Origin: Corynebacterium appendicis CIP 107643
GTDB taxonomy: Bacteria; Actinomycetota; Actinomycetes; Mycobacteriales; Mycobacteriaceae
Assembly (NCBI RefSeq): GCF_030408415.1
Contig: NZ_CP046976.1
Coordinates: 992,001 to 1,056,000, forward strand
DNA length: 64,000 nt
Direction: 5' to 3'
The position numbers and the translations under genes are program-made. Shown piece by piece: positions 33,925 through 42,965 of this stretch. Position 1 is the first letter of the stretch. Each line of letters begins with the position of its first letter. The notes below the pieces were generated by a model. The model had not been told where the DNA came from and did no database searches. It saw only the letters and a list, made by a program, of their open reading frames with translations.

Positions 33925-33970
33925 CCGATGTGCGGCTGTCTTATCTGAAGGCGGGTGCGGGCACGAATGA

Positions 33971-34003
33971 ACCCCGCGTCCCTGGTGCGGGAATCGCGGG
34001 GTT
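33971..34003. terminator. Hairpin downstream of the repeat-tail membrane protein
   Basis: AACCCCGCG (33971-33979) and CGCGGGGTT (33995-34003) form a perfect 9-bp stem, 60 nt beyond the minus-strand gene's stop. No long T-run follows on either strand, so terminator function is only likely. Confidence 0.45.
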
Positions 34004-34062
34004 GGGGGGCACCGCGTTGAGGCGGCCCGCGGTGGATGCCGGACAGAACCGGCTGACCGTGC

Positions 34063-34665
34063 TTAGTTGGTGGCGTCGCCGGCTGCGTCGCCGACGGCAT
34101 CGGTAGCGTCGCCGGCTGCATCGCCAGCAGCGTCACCGGCATCGCTAGCTGCATCGCCAGCGCCCTCGGCTGCGTCGCCAGCCGTGCCGGTCGCGTCACC
34201 GGCAGCATCGCCAGCGGTCTCGCCTGCGCCCTCAGCGGCACCAGCGGTAGTGGTCTCCTCGACGGTGGTGGTTCCGGTGACGGAAGTGGCGGGCTCGTCG
34301 GACTCGTCGTCGCCACCGCCGACCAGGGACCAGATCAGCAGGCCGAGCAGGATCAGGGCCAGCAGGCCGAGCAGCCACTTCCACCAGCCGCTGCCGCCCT
34401 CGGACTCCTCGACAGCGGTGGAACCGCCGGTCGTGGTGGCCGGGCGGGAGTCAGTGCGGACCTCGCGATTTGCGGTTGTCTCCGACGGCTTGATGCGTTC
34501 TTCGTTGACGCGGGTCTCGTTCAGGTTGTCGCCGGCGCGAGTCTGGTCGATCCTGTCGTGGACGCGGGTCTCATCGACGTTGTCGGTGATCTTCTCGCCG
34601 CGGCCGAGACGGTCGGCGGCTTCCTTCGGGAGGTTGTTCGGGTCGTTCGGGTTCTTGTTGGTCAC
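34063..34665 (-). CDS. Single-helix membrane protein with Ala/Gly/Asp repeat tail
   Basis: 200 residues. The N-terminal about 95 are charged and hydrophilic with repeating DETRV / DQTRA / NETRV units (about residues 30-55). One membrane helix follows (about 95-113, WWKWLLGLLALILLGLLIW). The C-terminal about 65 residues are a low-complexity run built mainly of AGDA, AGDAT and AGDAAEG units. GTG start with AAAGGTGG in front. No family is recognised; it could be a spacer-like surface protein. The antisense open frame is a by-product of the repeat. Confidence 0.7.
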   Translation of the reverse strand: MTNKNPNDPNNLPKEAADRLGRGEKITDNVDETRVHDRIDQTRAGDNLNETRVNEERIKPSETTANREVRTDSRPATTTGGSTAVEESEGGSGWWKWLLGLLALILLGLLIWSLVGGGDDESDEPATSVTGTTTVEETTTAGAAEGAGETAGDAAGDATGTAGDAAEGAGDAASDAGDAAGDAAGDATDAVGDAAGDATN

Positions 34666-34900
34666 GGTGCGACCACCTTTCTAATTAAGGTTTTCTAACT
34701 AACAGACCGCTTGAACAGTCAGCGCCCCACAGTAACAACATTTTCGGTCCGCTGACGTGTTCTGGATCACATTGTTCCTGGAGTCGGAAATGTGTGCAGG
34801 TGCATACATCACGGTCTACGCAGGTGAGGTACAGGATTCCGCGTTTTGAGTGTTTTCAGTAGCTTGTCATTAAGCGTCAAACTGTCATAGAGTGGTGACC

Positions 34901-35899
34901 ATGACGGAACACCGGCACGACGGAGACGGTCGCCGACGCGGGACCGCTGGTAGCGGGGCACGCGGGAGCGGGCATGACCACCGCGCCCACGACCACGGCG
35001 TCAGCGATGCGCCGTTGTGGGCGCTGGGCACGGCACTCGGCATCACGGGGATCGTGTTCTTCGCCGAGCTCATCGGTGGCTGGTTATCGGGCTCGATGGC
35101 GCTCATGGCGGATGCGATGCACATGCTCTCCGACGCGACGGGCCTGATGATTGCGCTCATCGCGGTAGCGGTGGGGCGCAAGCCGGCGTCGCGCTACGCC
35201 ACATTCGGCTACCGGCGCGTGGAGGTCCTGGCCGCGGCGGTGAATGCCGTGACGGTGGCGGTGATCTCGGTGTGGATCGTCGTTGAGGCGGTGCAGCGGA
35301 TCGGAAGCCCGGAGGGGATCCAGACGCGGGCGATGATCATCGTCGCGGTCATCGGTCTTGTCGCGAATGCGGTGTCTGCGCTGCTGCTGAAGTCGCAGCG
35401 GAAACAGTCGGTGAATATCGAGGGCGCGTTCCTCCACGTGATCGTGGACTTGCTCGGCTCCATCGCGGTGATCGTCGCCGGAGTGGTTATCGCGGTGACA
35501 GGATTCACCGGGGCAGATGTCGTGGCCTCGCTCGTCATCGCCGGGCTGGTGTTGCCGAGGGCGTGGGGGTTGCTGAAGACGTCGATAAGCGTGCTGCTCG
35601 AACGCGTCCCCGAGGGGATCGATCCCGACGACGTGGGGGACGCGCTGGTCGCGCTCGAAGGTGTGGAGGCGATTCACGACCTGCATTTGTGGTCGTCGGG
35701 CGGCAGCGATGTGCTGTGCACGGTGCACCTTATTGCTAGGGCGGATCACGGGATTGCTAGGGCGGATCACGGGAAGCTGCTCGACCGTGCGCAGGCGCGG
35801 TTGCGGGAGCTCGGGATCGAACACGCGACGATACAGATTGAAGGCCCCGGGCACTACGAGCACGAGGTATATTGCGCCCCTCACGGCGACGGCGAGTGA
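34901..35899 (+). CDS. Cation diffusion facilitator (CzcD-like) metal exporter
   Basis: 332 residues, six membrane helices, with a His-rich N-terminus (HDHRAHDHG) typical of Zn2+/Co2+/Cd2+ exporters. The metal site residues are in MADAMHMLSDATG (helix 2) and FLHVIVDLLGS (helix 5). The C-terminal domain (about 240-325) is the cytoplasmic dimerisation domain. TAGAGT (34888-34893) is 7 nt before ATG. A perfect 21-bp tandem duplication (35732-35773) doubles the segment IARADHG in the C-terminal domain. Confidence 0.93.
   Translation: MTEHRHDGDGRRRGTAGSGARGSGHDHRAHDHGVSDAPLWALGTALGITGIVFFAELIGGWLSGSMALMADAMHMLSDATGLMIALIAVAVGRKPASRYATFGYRRVEVLAAAVNAVTVAVISVWIVVEAVQRIGSPEGIQTRAMIIVAVIGLVANAVSALLLKSQRKQSVNIEGAFLHVIVDLLGSIAVIVAGVVIAVTGFTGADVVASLVIAGLVLPRAWGLLKTSISVLLERVPEGIDPDDVGDALVALEGVEAIHDLHLWSSGGSDVLCTVHLIARADHGIARADHGKLLDRAQARLRELGIEHATIQIEGPGHYEHEVYCAPHGDGE
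35732..35773 (+). repeat. 21-bp perfect tandem duplication inside the CDF gene
   Basis: Two identical 21-bp units (35732-35752 and 35753-35773) encode IARADHG twice. In frame, so the reading frame is kept. Perfect identity implies a recent slip or duplication. Confidence 0.9.
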
Positions 35900-35914
35900 T
35901 CTAGAGTTGGGGCC

Positions 35915-37687
35915 ATGGGGTTTACCACGCCGAGCTACTCCTTGACCGACCTGTTCGCGCGCGCTGAGCGGGGCGAACTGCAAACGCCGGATTTCCAGCA
36001 GACGTACCTGTGGGACGTTGACCGCACTCGCACCCTGTTGGCGTCGGTGTTGCGCGGATATCCGGTGGGCACGCTGCTGGCACTGGACACGCGCAACGAG
36101 CCCATGCGGTTCCGTCCTCGCCCCCTGCCGGGCGTGCCGGAGACCAGTGAAGCGCCGGGTTTGCTCCTGCTCGACGGGCAGCAGCGCCTGTCGTCGTTGT
36201 ACCTGTCCATGCAGGGTGACGGCAGGATCGAGGTCCTGGACTTCCGCGGGCGCCGGATTTTCCGCCGCTTTTTCGTCGACGTGCGAGCGGCGGTGGCCGG
36301 CGACCCGATGCCGACGGAAGCTGTATTCGAGGTCGACGACGACGGGGGCGTGCGCTCGCACTTCGGCCCGCTTATCGACGGAGGAGTGACCGACCGCCAG
36401 ACCATGGTCGACAACTTCATCGTGCCAGTTTCCGCGCTGCTGTGGGAAGAAGGCAACGATTTGCTCTTCGATATGGCCGCCAGCACCGACGACCCGGCTG
36501 TGCGGGAGGACGTCAAAGAATTCCACCGGCGCATCCTGCGCCCGCTCGCCGCGTACGACCTGCCAATGACTCGCCTGGACCGCGACACCTCCCAGATTGG
36601 TGTGGGGCAGATCTTCGCGCAGGCGAATTCCCAGGGCGTGTCCATGGACGTCTTCGAACTGCTCACTGCCGTTTTCGCGCTGGAGGACCCGGAATTCTCT
36701 CTCGCTGCACACTGGAATGAATGCGAGAATGTGCTGCGCGCGCATCCGGCACTCGACGAAATCGACCGCGTGCGCTTCCTGCGCGGAGTCTCGCTGTTGG
36801 TCACAAGCACGGCGGGTGCTGCCCGCGGGCACCGTGGCGATATTTTGAACCTCAGCCTGCACGACTACCTCTGGGCCTCGAGCGATCTGCTCGCGGCTTT
36901 CGAGCGTGCGGCGGAATTTCTCTCCGATAGGTGCATCTTTTCCGTCGACCAAGTTCCGTACTCCCACCAGCTCGTGCCGTTGGCCGTGATCTTGGCGCGC
37001 CTGTCCTGGGAGGAGGGCTGCCTGGAACAGCCGAGCACCTGGGACCGCATCAACAAGTGGTACTGGAACGGTGTGTTCGGCGAGCTCTATGGCGCGCACG
37101 CTTCGTCGATCCGGGCCGGCTCCGATGTCGATCAGGTGACCCCGTGGGCGAAGGGGGAGACCGATCAGGTGCCGAAGACGGTGGAGGACGCCTTTTTCAG
37201 CGAGTCCCGCCTGATCAGTGCCCGCGCCGATTCCGGGGTGTACCGCGGCATGTTCGCGCTACTGATGGCCCGCGGCGCCCGAGATTGGCGCACGGGCAAG
37301 ACGTTCACCGCAGAGACGGTCGAGGAGCTGCGCCCCGGCTTCCACCAGGTGTTCCCGGACGGTTTCTGCCGGAGCCACGGCGTGGACAGCGACCTGGCCC
37401 AGTCGGTGCTCAACCGCACTCCGTTGGGCAGGCGGACCGAAGCGATCATGGAGGACGCGGACCCGAAGCGTTACTTGTCGCGCCTGCAGTCCAAGGCGAT
37501 CATGGAGGACGAGGAATTCGATGCGGTCCTCGCCACCCACGAGCTGGAGCCGGATTATCTGTTCACCTCCAACTGGCAGGCCTATTTCATCGACCGCCGG
37601 GACCGCTTGGTGGGCATCATCGAGTACGCGATGGACAAGAGCGTCGTGCGCGACCTCGACGGGAATGAAAGCGCCGGCGACGAATGA
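35915..37687 (+). CDS. DUF262 protein, GmrSD restriction-like
   Basis: 590 residues. The N-terminal part is DUF262 (GmrS-like ParB/Srx fold): TPDFQQTYLWD at 24-34, SVLRGYPVGTLL at 44-55 and the hallmark LLDGQQRLSSLY at 85-96. Near the C-terminus, FHQVFP (476-481) followed by LNRTPLGRRTEAI aligns by pattern with the DUF1524 (GmrD) HNH region, usually HHIFP and N...L...TN..I, but the first His of the pair is Phe. GmrSD proteins cut modified (glucosylated) phage DNA using NTPs. TAGAGT at 35902-35907 gives a leaderless start. The stop overlaps the next gene (ATGA). Confidence 0.8.
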   Translation: MGFTTPSYSLTDLFARAERGELQTPDFQQTYLWDVDRTRTLLASVLRGYPVGTLLALDTRNEPMRFRPRPLPGVPETSEAPGLLLLDGQQRLSSLYLSMQGDGRIEVLDFRGRRIFRRFFVDVRAAVAGDPMPTEAVFEVDDDGGVRSHFGPLIDGGVTDRQTMVDNFIVPVSALLWEEGNDLLFDMAASTDDPAVREDVKEFHRRILRPLAAYDLPMTRLDRDTSQIGVGQIFAQANSQGVSMDVFELLTAVFALEDPEFSLAAHWNECENVLRAHPALDEIDRVRFLRGVSLLVTSTAGAARGHRGDILNLSLHDYLWASSDLLAAFERAAEFLSDRCIFSVDQVPYSHQLVPLAVILARLSWEEGCLEQPSTWDRINKWYWNGVFGELYGAHASSIRAGSDVDQVTPWAKGETDQVPKTVEDAFFSESRLISARADSGVYRGMFALLMARGARDWRTGKTFTAETVEELRPGFHQVFPDGFCRSHGVDSDLAQSVLNRTPLGRRTEAIMEDADPKRYLSRLQSKAIMEDEEFDAVLATHELEPDYLFTSNWQAYFIDRRDRLVGIIEYAMDKSVVRDLDGNESAGDE

Positions 37688-38622
37688 TCCGAGCGAGAAA
37701 ACACCGCCGCGCACGCGCCGCGGCGGTCATCGTCGCGAGTGCATCTCTGCTTCTGACCAGCTGCGCCGGTGAGATCGAGGAGCAGGATCCGCAAGCAGAC
37801 CGTGTGCTGCAAGAGGCCCGCACGGTGAACCAGTCGCGGCACGTCGCCGAGCGGTTTGAACCGCACCCGGTGGTGATGGACGACCCGGACGGATTCGCCA
37901 CCAGTGAGCTCTTCTATCCGTCGTCCGAAGTCCTCATCCTGGCGGACGACACGCCCGCAGCACAGCTCCGCGCGGCATCGTTGGCTGTGGCCGTCCACGC
38001 ACCCATGCTGATCTACCGCAGCGAGCGCCACGCGGACGTGATCCGGGAGATCGAGCGCATGTCCACCCACACGGTCTATGCGGTGGGAAATGTGCCGGTA
38101 CTGGGCTACACCGACAAACTGACCGTGATCAAGGATCCGGGTGGTCATGTAGCGTTGGAAAAGGCGACTGCACTCCGTTTCACGGAGCAGGAGGTAGCTG
38201 CCGAGCAAGACGCCGCCGCAGCGGTGGCTGGCCTGGCTGACGGGGAGCCGACGTGGTTGCGGGCCGGCTACGGACCGCAGCAGCATGTCGCCGACGATGC
38301 GGAACCCGGCGTGGTGCCCGTTCGTTCCCGGCAGGATGCGGAGATGGCGCCGCAGGTGATCGCGCTACCGGAGAGCTCGCTCGCCGCGGTCGCCACGGCG
38401 CGGGCGTTCGGCGCGAATGTCTATCTGGCGGACAAGCCCGACCCGCGGGAGAGCCACCTGACGCTTGTTCTCACCGCCGGGCTGTCGGAGCTGCCTCTTG
38501 TGGCGTTGGGCAAGGCATTCGGCACAAGCGGCGAGCTCGCGCAGCGGATCCGGGAAGCAGAGGAAAATACTCAGCCGGGTGATTTAAATAATATTTCCTC
38601 GCTTCCGCAGTCGCCGGATTAA
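37684..38622 (+). CDS. Lipoprotein with cell-wall-binding-repeat-2-like domains
   Basis: 312 residues. A type II signal ends in the lipobox LLTSC with Cys27 as lipid anchor. The mature part has two related alpha/beta modules (about 75-145: SEVLILADDTPAAQL ... IYAVGN-like; and about 235-300), resembling CWB2 repeats (PF04122) that bind cell-wall glycans. A paralogue with an extra domain is at 44026-45567. Its start overlaps the DUF262 stop (ATGA), an odd partnership for a surface protein. Function unknown. Confidence 0.75.
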   Translation: MIRARKHRRARAAAVIVASASLLLTSCAGEIEEQDPQADRVLQEARTVNQSRHVAERFEPHPVVMDDPDGFATSELFYPSSEVLILADDTPAAQLRAASLAVAVHAPMLIYRSERHADVIREIERMSTHTVYAVGNVPVLGYTDKLTVIKDPGGHVALEKATALRFTEQEVAAEQDAAAAVAGLADGEPTWLRAGYGPQQHVADDAEPGVVPVRSRQDAEMAPQVIALPESSLAAVATARAFGANVYLADKPDPRESHLTLVLTAGLSELPLVALGKAFGTSGELAQRIREAEENTQPGDLNNISSLPQSPD

Positions 38623-38676
38623 GGTTTAATGAATCAATATCCATTGACAGCTACAACGTCGTAGGAGATGAGCACC

Positions 38677-40284
38677 GTGACCGCATCTGTGTCCAACCCT
38701 GAAGCAAAGCCCGTCGTTCTCATTGCGGATAAGCTCGCGCAATCCACCGTGGACGCGTTGGGCGACTCCGTCGAGGTGCGCTGGGTGGACGGCCCGAACC
38801 GCGAGGAGCTGCTCGCGGCGGTGCCGGAGGCGCAGGCCCTGCTCGTTCGTTCCGCCACCACAGTGGACAAGGAAGTGCTCGAGGCCGCGCCGGACCTGCG
38901 CATCGTGGGCCGTGCGGGTGTCGGTCTGGACAACGTCGACGTGGACACCGCCACCGAACGCGGCGTAATGGTGGTCAACGCTCCGACTTCGAATATCCAC
39001 TCCGCGTGCGAGCACGCGATCGCCCTGCTGCTGTCCACCGCGCGCCAGATCCCGGCCGCGGACAAGACGCTGCGCGACGGCGAGTGGAAGCGCTCGTCCT
39101 TCAAGGGAGTGGAGATCTACGGCAAGACCGTCGGCATCGTGGGCTTCGGCCATATCGGCCAGCTGTTCGCCCAGCGCCTCGCCGCATTCGAGACCGAGAT
39201 CATCGCCTACGACCCGTACGCGAACCCGTCGCGCGCAGCACAGCTCGGCGTCGAGCTCGTGGAGCTGGAGGAGCTCATCTCCCGCGCCGACTTCGTCACC
39301 ATCCACCTTCCCAAGACCAAGGAAACGCAGGGCATGTTCAATGCCGAGCTCTTGGCGAAGGCGAAGGAAGGCCAGATCATCATCAACGCCGCGCGCGGAG
39401 GGCTCGTCGATGAGCAGGCGCTTGCCGACGCCATCGTGAACGGCCCCATCCGCGGCGCAGGTTTCGACGTGTACTCGACGGAGCCCTGCACGGATTCTCC
39501 ATTGTTCGCCCTCGACGAAGTCGTGGTCACGCCGCACCTGGGGGCGTCGACAAGCGAGGCGCAGGACCGCGCGGGTACCGATGTCGCGGGCTCTGTGCTG
39601 AAAGCGCTGGCCGGCGAGTTCGTGCCGGACGCCGTCAACGTCGTCGGTGGCGCCGTGGGCGAGGAGGTCGCTTTGTGGCTCGAGCTCGCGCGCAAACTCG
39701 GCCTGCTTGCGGGCAAGCTTCTCGACGACGCACCGGCGTCCCTCCGCGTCACTGCCCGCGGTGAGCTGTCCACCGAGGACCCGTCGACTCTCGGCCTGTC
39801 CGCCGTGCGCGGCCTCTTCTCCGGCATCGTCGAGGAGCAGGTGACCTTCGTCAACGCTCCTGCCATCGCCGAGTCCCGTGGCCTGGACGTCGAGTCCGGT
39901 GTGGCGAACGAGTCCCGCGACCACCGCTCCGCACTCGAGGTGCAGGTCGTCTCCGCGGGCGGTGAGACCGCGACTGTCGAGGGCGCGCTGACCGGTCTTG
40001 AGCGCGTGGAGAAGATCGTGCGCATCAACGGCCGCGGCGTGGATATGCGTGCTCAGGGCCGCAACCTGTTCCTGTCCTACACCGACAAGCCGGGCGCCCT
40101 CGGCCACGTCGGTGCTCAGCTCGGCGAGCAGGGGATCAATATCGAGGCCGCTGCTCTCACTCAGTCCGCGAAGGGCGACGGCGCGTTCCTCATTCTCCGC
40201 GTCGAGTCCGAGGTTCCGGCGGACCTCGAGGCATCTGTCGCGAAATCCATTGAAGCCGACTGCTTCCAGCTCGTGCTCGACTAG
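38677..40284 (+). CDS. serA: D-3-phosphoglycerate dehydrogenase SerA
   Basis: First step of serine synthesis. About 535 residues: type I (long) PGDH with catalytic/NAD domain (GIVGFGHIGQLFAQRL, NAARGGLVDEQAL, HLGASTSEAQ), an intervening domain (about 320-455) and a C-terminal ACT domain (NLFLSYTDKPGALGHVGAQL) for serine feedback. AGGAG at 38663-38667 is well spaced for GTG 38677 but touches ATG 38668; the longer start would add three residues. A terminator follows at 40356. Confidence 0.97.
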   Translation: MTASVSNPEAKPVVLIADKLAQSTVDALGDSVEVRWVDGPNREELLAAVPEAQALLVRSATTVDKEVLEAAPDLRIVGRAGVGLDNVDVDTATERGVMVVNAPTSNIHSACEHAIALLLSTARQIPAADKTLRDGEWKRSSFKGVEIYGKTVGIVGFGHIGQLFAQRLAAFETEIIAYDPYANPSRAAQLGVELVELEELISRADFVTIHLPKTKETQGMFNAELLAKAKEGQIIINAARGGLVDEQALADAIVNGPIRGAGFDVYSTEPCTDSPLFALDEVVVTPHLGASTSEAQDRAGTDVAGSVLKALAGEFVPDAVNVVGGAVGEEVALWLELARKLGLLAGKLLDDAPASLRVTARGELSTEDPSTLGLSAVRGLFSGIVEEQVTFVNAPAIAESRGLDVESGVANESRDHRSALEVQVVSAGGETATVEGALTGLERVEKIVRINGRGVDMRAQGRNLFLSYTDKPGALGHVGAQLGEQGINIEAAALTQSAKGDGAFLILRVESEVPADLEASVAKSIEADCFQLVLD

Positions 40285-40355
40285 CGTGTGCGCGTAAATA
40301 TTCGTCGCTGATTTTCACGTCTAGCAGGGACTATACGCCCCAGCGAAAGAAATTT

Positions 40356-40385
40356 ATCCCGGATGTGAATTAATCCGGGATTTTT
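40356..40385 (+). terminator. Rho-independent terminator after serA
   Basis: ATCCCGGAT (40356-40364) pairs perfectly with ATCCGGGAT (40373-40381) and is followed by TTTTTC. It lies 72 nt after serA and 70 nt before cstA. Confidence 0.88.
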
Positions 40386-40454
40386 CTGCGCCCGCCCCCG
40401 CGCATATGCGAATATTGACGCACTTGTTTTCACGGCCTAATTAAAGGGGCGACT

Positions 40455-42752
40455 TTGACCACAGCAGTTGAACGCGACGAGTCTGGCGCGGGCGCAGTGC
40501 CGCGCGACAGGCTCGAAATCACCACGACACCCGACGGCAAAGAGCACGTCGTCGGCGTGAAGCCGAAGAAAGTGATCGGCACCGTCGAGCGCATCGTGAT
40601 CGGTCTTGCGGCGGTGCTCGCCGCACTCGGTTGGGGCGCCATCGCGCTGCACCGCGGCGAGACCATCAACTCGGTGTGGCTCGTGTTGGCGGCCATCGGC
40701 ACCTACATCATCGGGTTCAGCCTGTATGCCCGTCTCGTCGAATACAAGGTGGTCAAGCCGCGGAACACCCGGGCGACGCCGGCGGAGTACGTCAACGACG
40801 GCTCCGATTTCGTTCCCACCGACCGCCGCGTGCTCTTCGGCCACCACTTCGCGGCGATCGCCGGTGCCGGCCCCCTCGTGGGCCCGGTCATGGCCGCGCA
40901 GATGGGTTACCTGCCCAGCACGCTGTGGATCATCATCGGCGTCGTGCTCGCCGGGGCGGTGCAGGACTACCTCGTCCTCGCGGTGTCCCAGCGCCGCCGC
41001 GGGCGCTCCCTGGGGCAGATGCTCAAGGAAGAAGTGGGCCGGATCGGCGGTGTAGCCGGCAGCATTGCCACCATGGTCATCATGGTGATCATCATCGCCG
41101 TGCTGGGCCTGGTCGTGGTCAACGCCCTGGCGGAGTCCCCGTGGGGCGTGTTCTCCATCGCGATGACAATTCCGATTGCTTTGTTCATGGGTGTCTACGG
41201 CCGCTTCTTGCGTCCGGGCCGCGTCGCGGAAGTCTCCGCGATCGGCGTGGTGCTGCTTATGGCGGCGATTCTCGGCGGCGGGTACGTCGCGGAGACCTCT
41301 TGGGGTGCGGAGCTGTTCACCCTGTCTAAGTCCACGCTCGCTGTCTGCATCCTCATCTACGGCGTGATCGCTTCCGTCCTGCCTGTGTGGCTGCTGCTCG
41401 CCCCGCGCGACTACCTGTCCACCTTCATGAAGATCGGCGTGATCGTCATGCTGGCGCTGGCGATCCTAATCGACCGCCCTGAAGTGCACATGCCGGCGAT
41501 CACCTCCTTCGGTCTCGAGGGCGGCGGACCGGTCTTCTCCGGCAACCTGTTCCCGTTCCTATTCATCACCATCGCCTGCGGCGCGCTGTCGGGCTTCCAC
41601 GCTCTGATCTCCTCCGGCACCACCCCGAAACTGCTGGAGAAAGAGACGCACGCCCGCGCCATCGGCTACGGCGGCATGCTCATGGAGTCCTTCGTGGCCA
41701 TCATGGCGCTGATCACAGCTGTCGTGCTCGACCGGCACATCTACTTCGCCATCAACTCCCCGAAGGCGAAGACCGGTGGCGAGGAAGCGACCGCGGCTGA
41801 ATTCGTCAACGGCCTGAACATCCCTGGCGAGGGAGTCTCCGCGGAGCAGCTGACGGCGCTGGCCGAGGCGGTGGGGGAGCCGAGCATTGTGTCCCGCACC
41901 GGCGGCGCGCCGACATTCGCCATCGGTATGTCGGAGATCATGACTAATATCGTCGGCCACCCGGGCATGCAGGCATTCTGGTACCACTTCGCCATCATGT
42001 TTGAGGGCCTATTCATCCTCACTGCGATCGACGCGGGCACCCGCGTCGCCCGCTTCATGATGGGCGACATGATCGGCAATATCTCCGGCCTGGAGAAGTT
42101 CAAGGATCCGTCCTGGCGCGTGGGCAGCTGGGTCTCCACTGTTCTGGTCTGCGGCATGTGGGGCGCGATCCTCGTCATGGGAGTCACCGACCCGCTCGGC
42201 GGCATCAACGTGCTCTTCCCGCTCTTCGGCATCGCCAACCAGTTGCTGGCGGCGATCGCACTCTGCCTTGTCACCGCGATCGTGTTCAAGAAGGGGCTGT
42301 TCAAGTGGGTGTGGATCCCGGTGGTCCCGCTCGTGTGGGACCTGATCATCACGATGACGGCGAGCTGGCAGAAGATCTTCAGCAGCGATCCGGCGATCGG
42401 CTATTTCGCGCAGCATGCCAAGTACAAGGACGCGCGCAACCAGGGTCTGGAGACATTCCAGGCCGCGGGCAGCCCGGAGGAGATTGACATTGTCGTGCGC
42501 AACACGATGATTCAGGGCATCTTGTCTGTCTTCTTCGCAGCCCTCGTCATCGTCGTTGTGGTGGCGACGGTGGTGGTGTGCGTGCGCGCGGTGCAGGCGC
42601 ACACGCGCGGCGGGGAGATCGAGACCAACGAAGAGCCGGACGTGCCGTCCACCTTATTCAGCCAGCGCGGAATGTTCGCCACGGCGGAAGAGAAAGCGGT
42701 GGCGAAGGAGTACAGCATCGAATTGAATTCACCGGCGGGAGCGGGGTACTAA
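40455..42752 (+). CDS. cstA: Carbon starvation protein CstA (pyruvate/peptide transporter)
   Basis: 765 residues with about 16-18 membrane helices; CstA proteins import pyruvate or peptides. Family segments: ATPAEYVNDGSDFVPTDRRVLFGHHFAAIAGAGPLVGPVMAAQMGY and VVLAGAVQDY near residues 110-175, and FHALISSGTTPKLLEKETHARAIGYGGMLMES near 380-410. The start is TTG at 40455 with AAGGGGC nearby. Its stop overlaps the ybdD start (TAATG), the usual cstA-ybdD pair. Confidence 0.95.
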   Translation: MTTAVERDESGAGAVPRDRLEITTTPDGKEHVVGVKPKKVIGTVERIVIGLAAVLAALGWGAIALHRGETINSVWLVLAAIGTYIIGFSLYARLVEYKVVKPRNTRATPAEYVNDGSDFVPTDRRVLFGHHFAAIAGAGPLVGPVMAAQMGYLPSTLWIIIGVVLAGAVQDYLVLAVSQRRRGRSLGQMLKEEVGRIGGVAGSIATMVIMVIIIAVLGLVVVNALAESPWGVFSIAMTIPIALFMGVYGRFLRPGRVAEVSAIGVVLLMAAILGGGYVAETSWGAELFTLSKSTLAVCILIYGVIASVLPVWLLLAPRDYLSTFMKIGVIVMLALAILIDRPEVHMPAITSFGLEGGGPVFSGNLFPFLFITIACGALSGFHALISSGTTPKLLEKETHARAIGYGGMLMESFVAIMALITAVVLDRHIYFAINSPKAKTGGEEATAAEFVNGLNIPGEGVSAEQLTALAEAVGEPSIVSRTGGAPTFAIGMSEIMTNIVGHPGMQAFWYHFAIMFEGLFILTAIDAGTRVARFMMGDMIGNISGLEKFKDPSWRVGSWVSTVLVCGMWGAILVMGVTDPLGGINVLFPLFGIANQLLAAIALCLVTAIVFKKGLFKWVWIPVVPLVWDLIITMTASWQKIFSSDPAIGYFAQHAKYKDARNQGLETFQAAGSPEEIDIVVRNTMIQGILSVFFAALVIVVVVATVVVCVRAVQAHTRGGEIETNEEPDVPSTLFSQRGMFATAEEKAVAKEYSIELNSPAGAGY

Positions 42753-42955
42753 TGGGCGCGATCGCACACGGCGCCGTCGCGGCGTTCAAGTGGACGAATT
42801 GGTATATCAAGGAGCTGATGGGGGATAACGACTACGCGAAGTACTGCGCCCATCAGCGCGCGCACCATCCGGATGCGGAACTGATGACGGAACGGGAGTT
42901 CTGGAAGGCACGGTGGGCTCACCAAGAGGCCAATCCGGGCAGCCGTTGTTGTTAA
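42752..42955 (+). CDS. ybdD: YbdD/YjiX-family small protein
   Basis: 67 residues with the family core [26 protein letters not shown] and E-FWKARW. YbdD partners CstA-type transporters in other bacteria and is needed for pyruvate uptake in some. Coupled to cstA by TAATG. The frame is open upstream inside cstA but homology begins at ATG 42752. Confidence 0.92.
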   Translation: MGAIAHGAVAAFKWTNWYIKELMGDNDYAKYCAHQRAHHPDAELMTEREFWKARWAHQEANPGSRCC

Positions 42956-42965
42956 GCTGAAGCGC

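Noticed and set aside
33757..33948. 63-codon open frame overlapping the inverted-repeat element
   Set aside because: No ribosome binding site or -10 with leaderless spacing, Cys-rich random-looking product, and it spans both repeat arms.
34067..34684. Plus-strand frame rich in Ala/Ser/Pro
   Set aside because: It is the antisense of the AGDA repeat gene, which has a ribosome binding site and a clear membrane helix on the minus strand.
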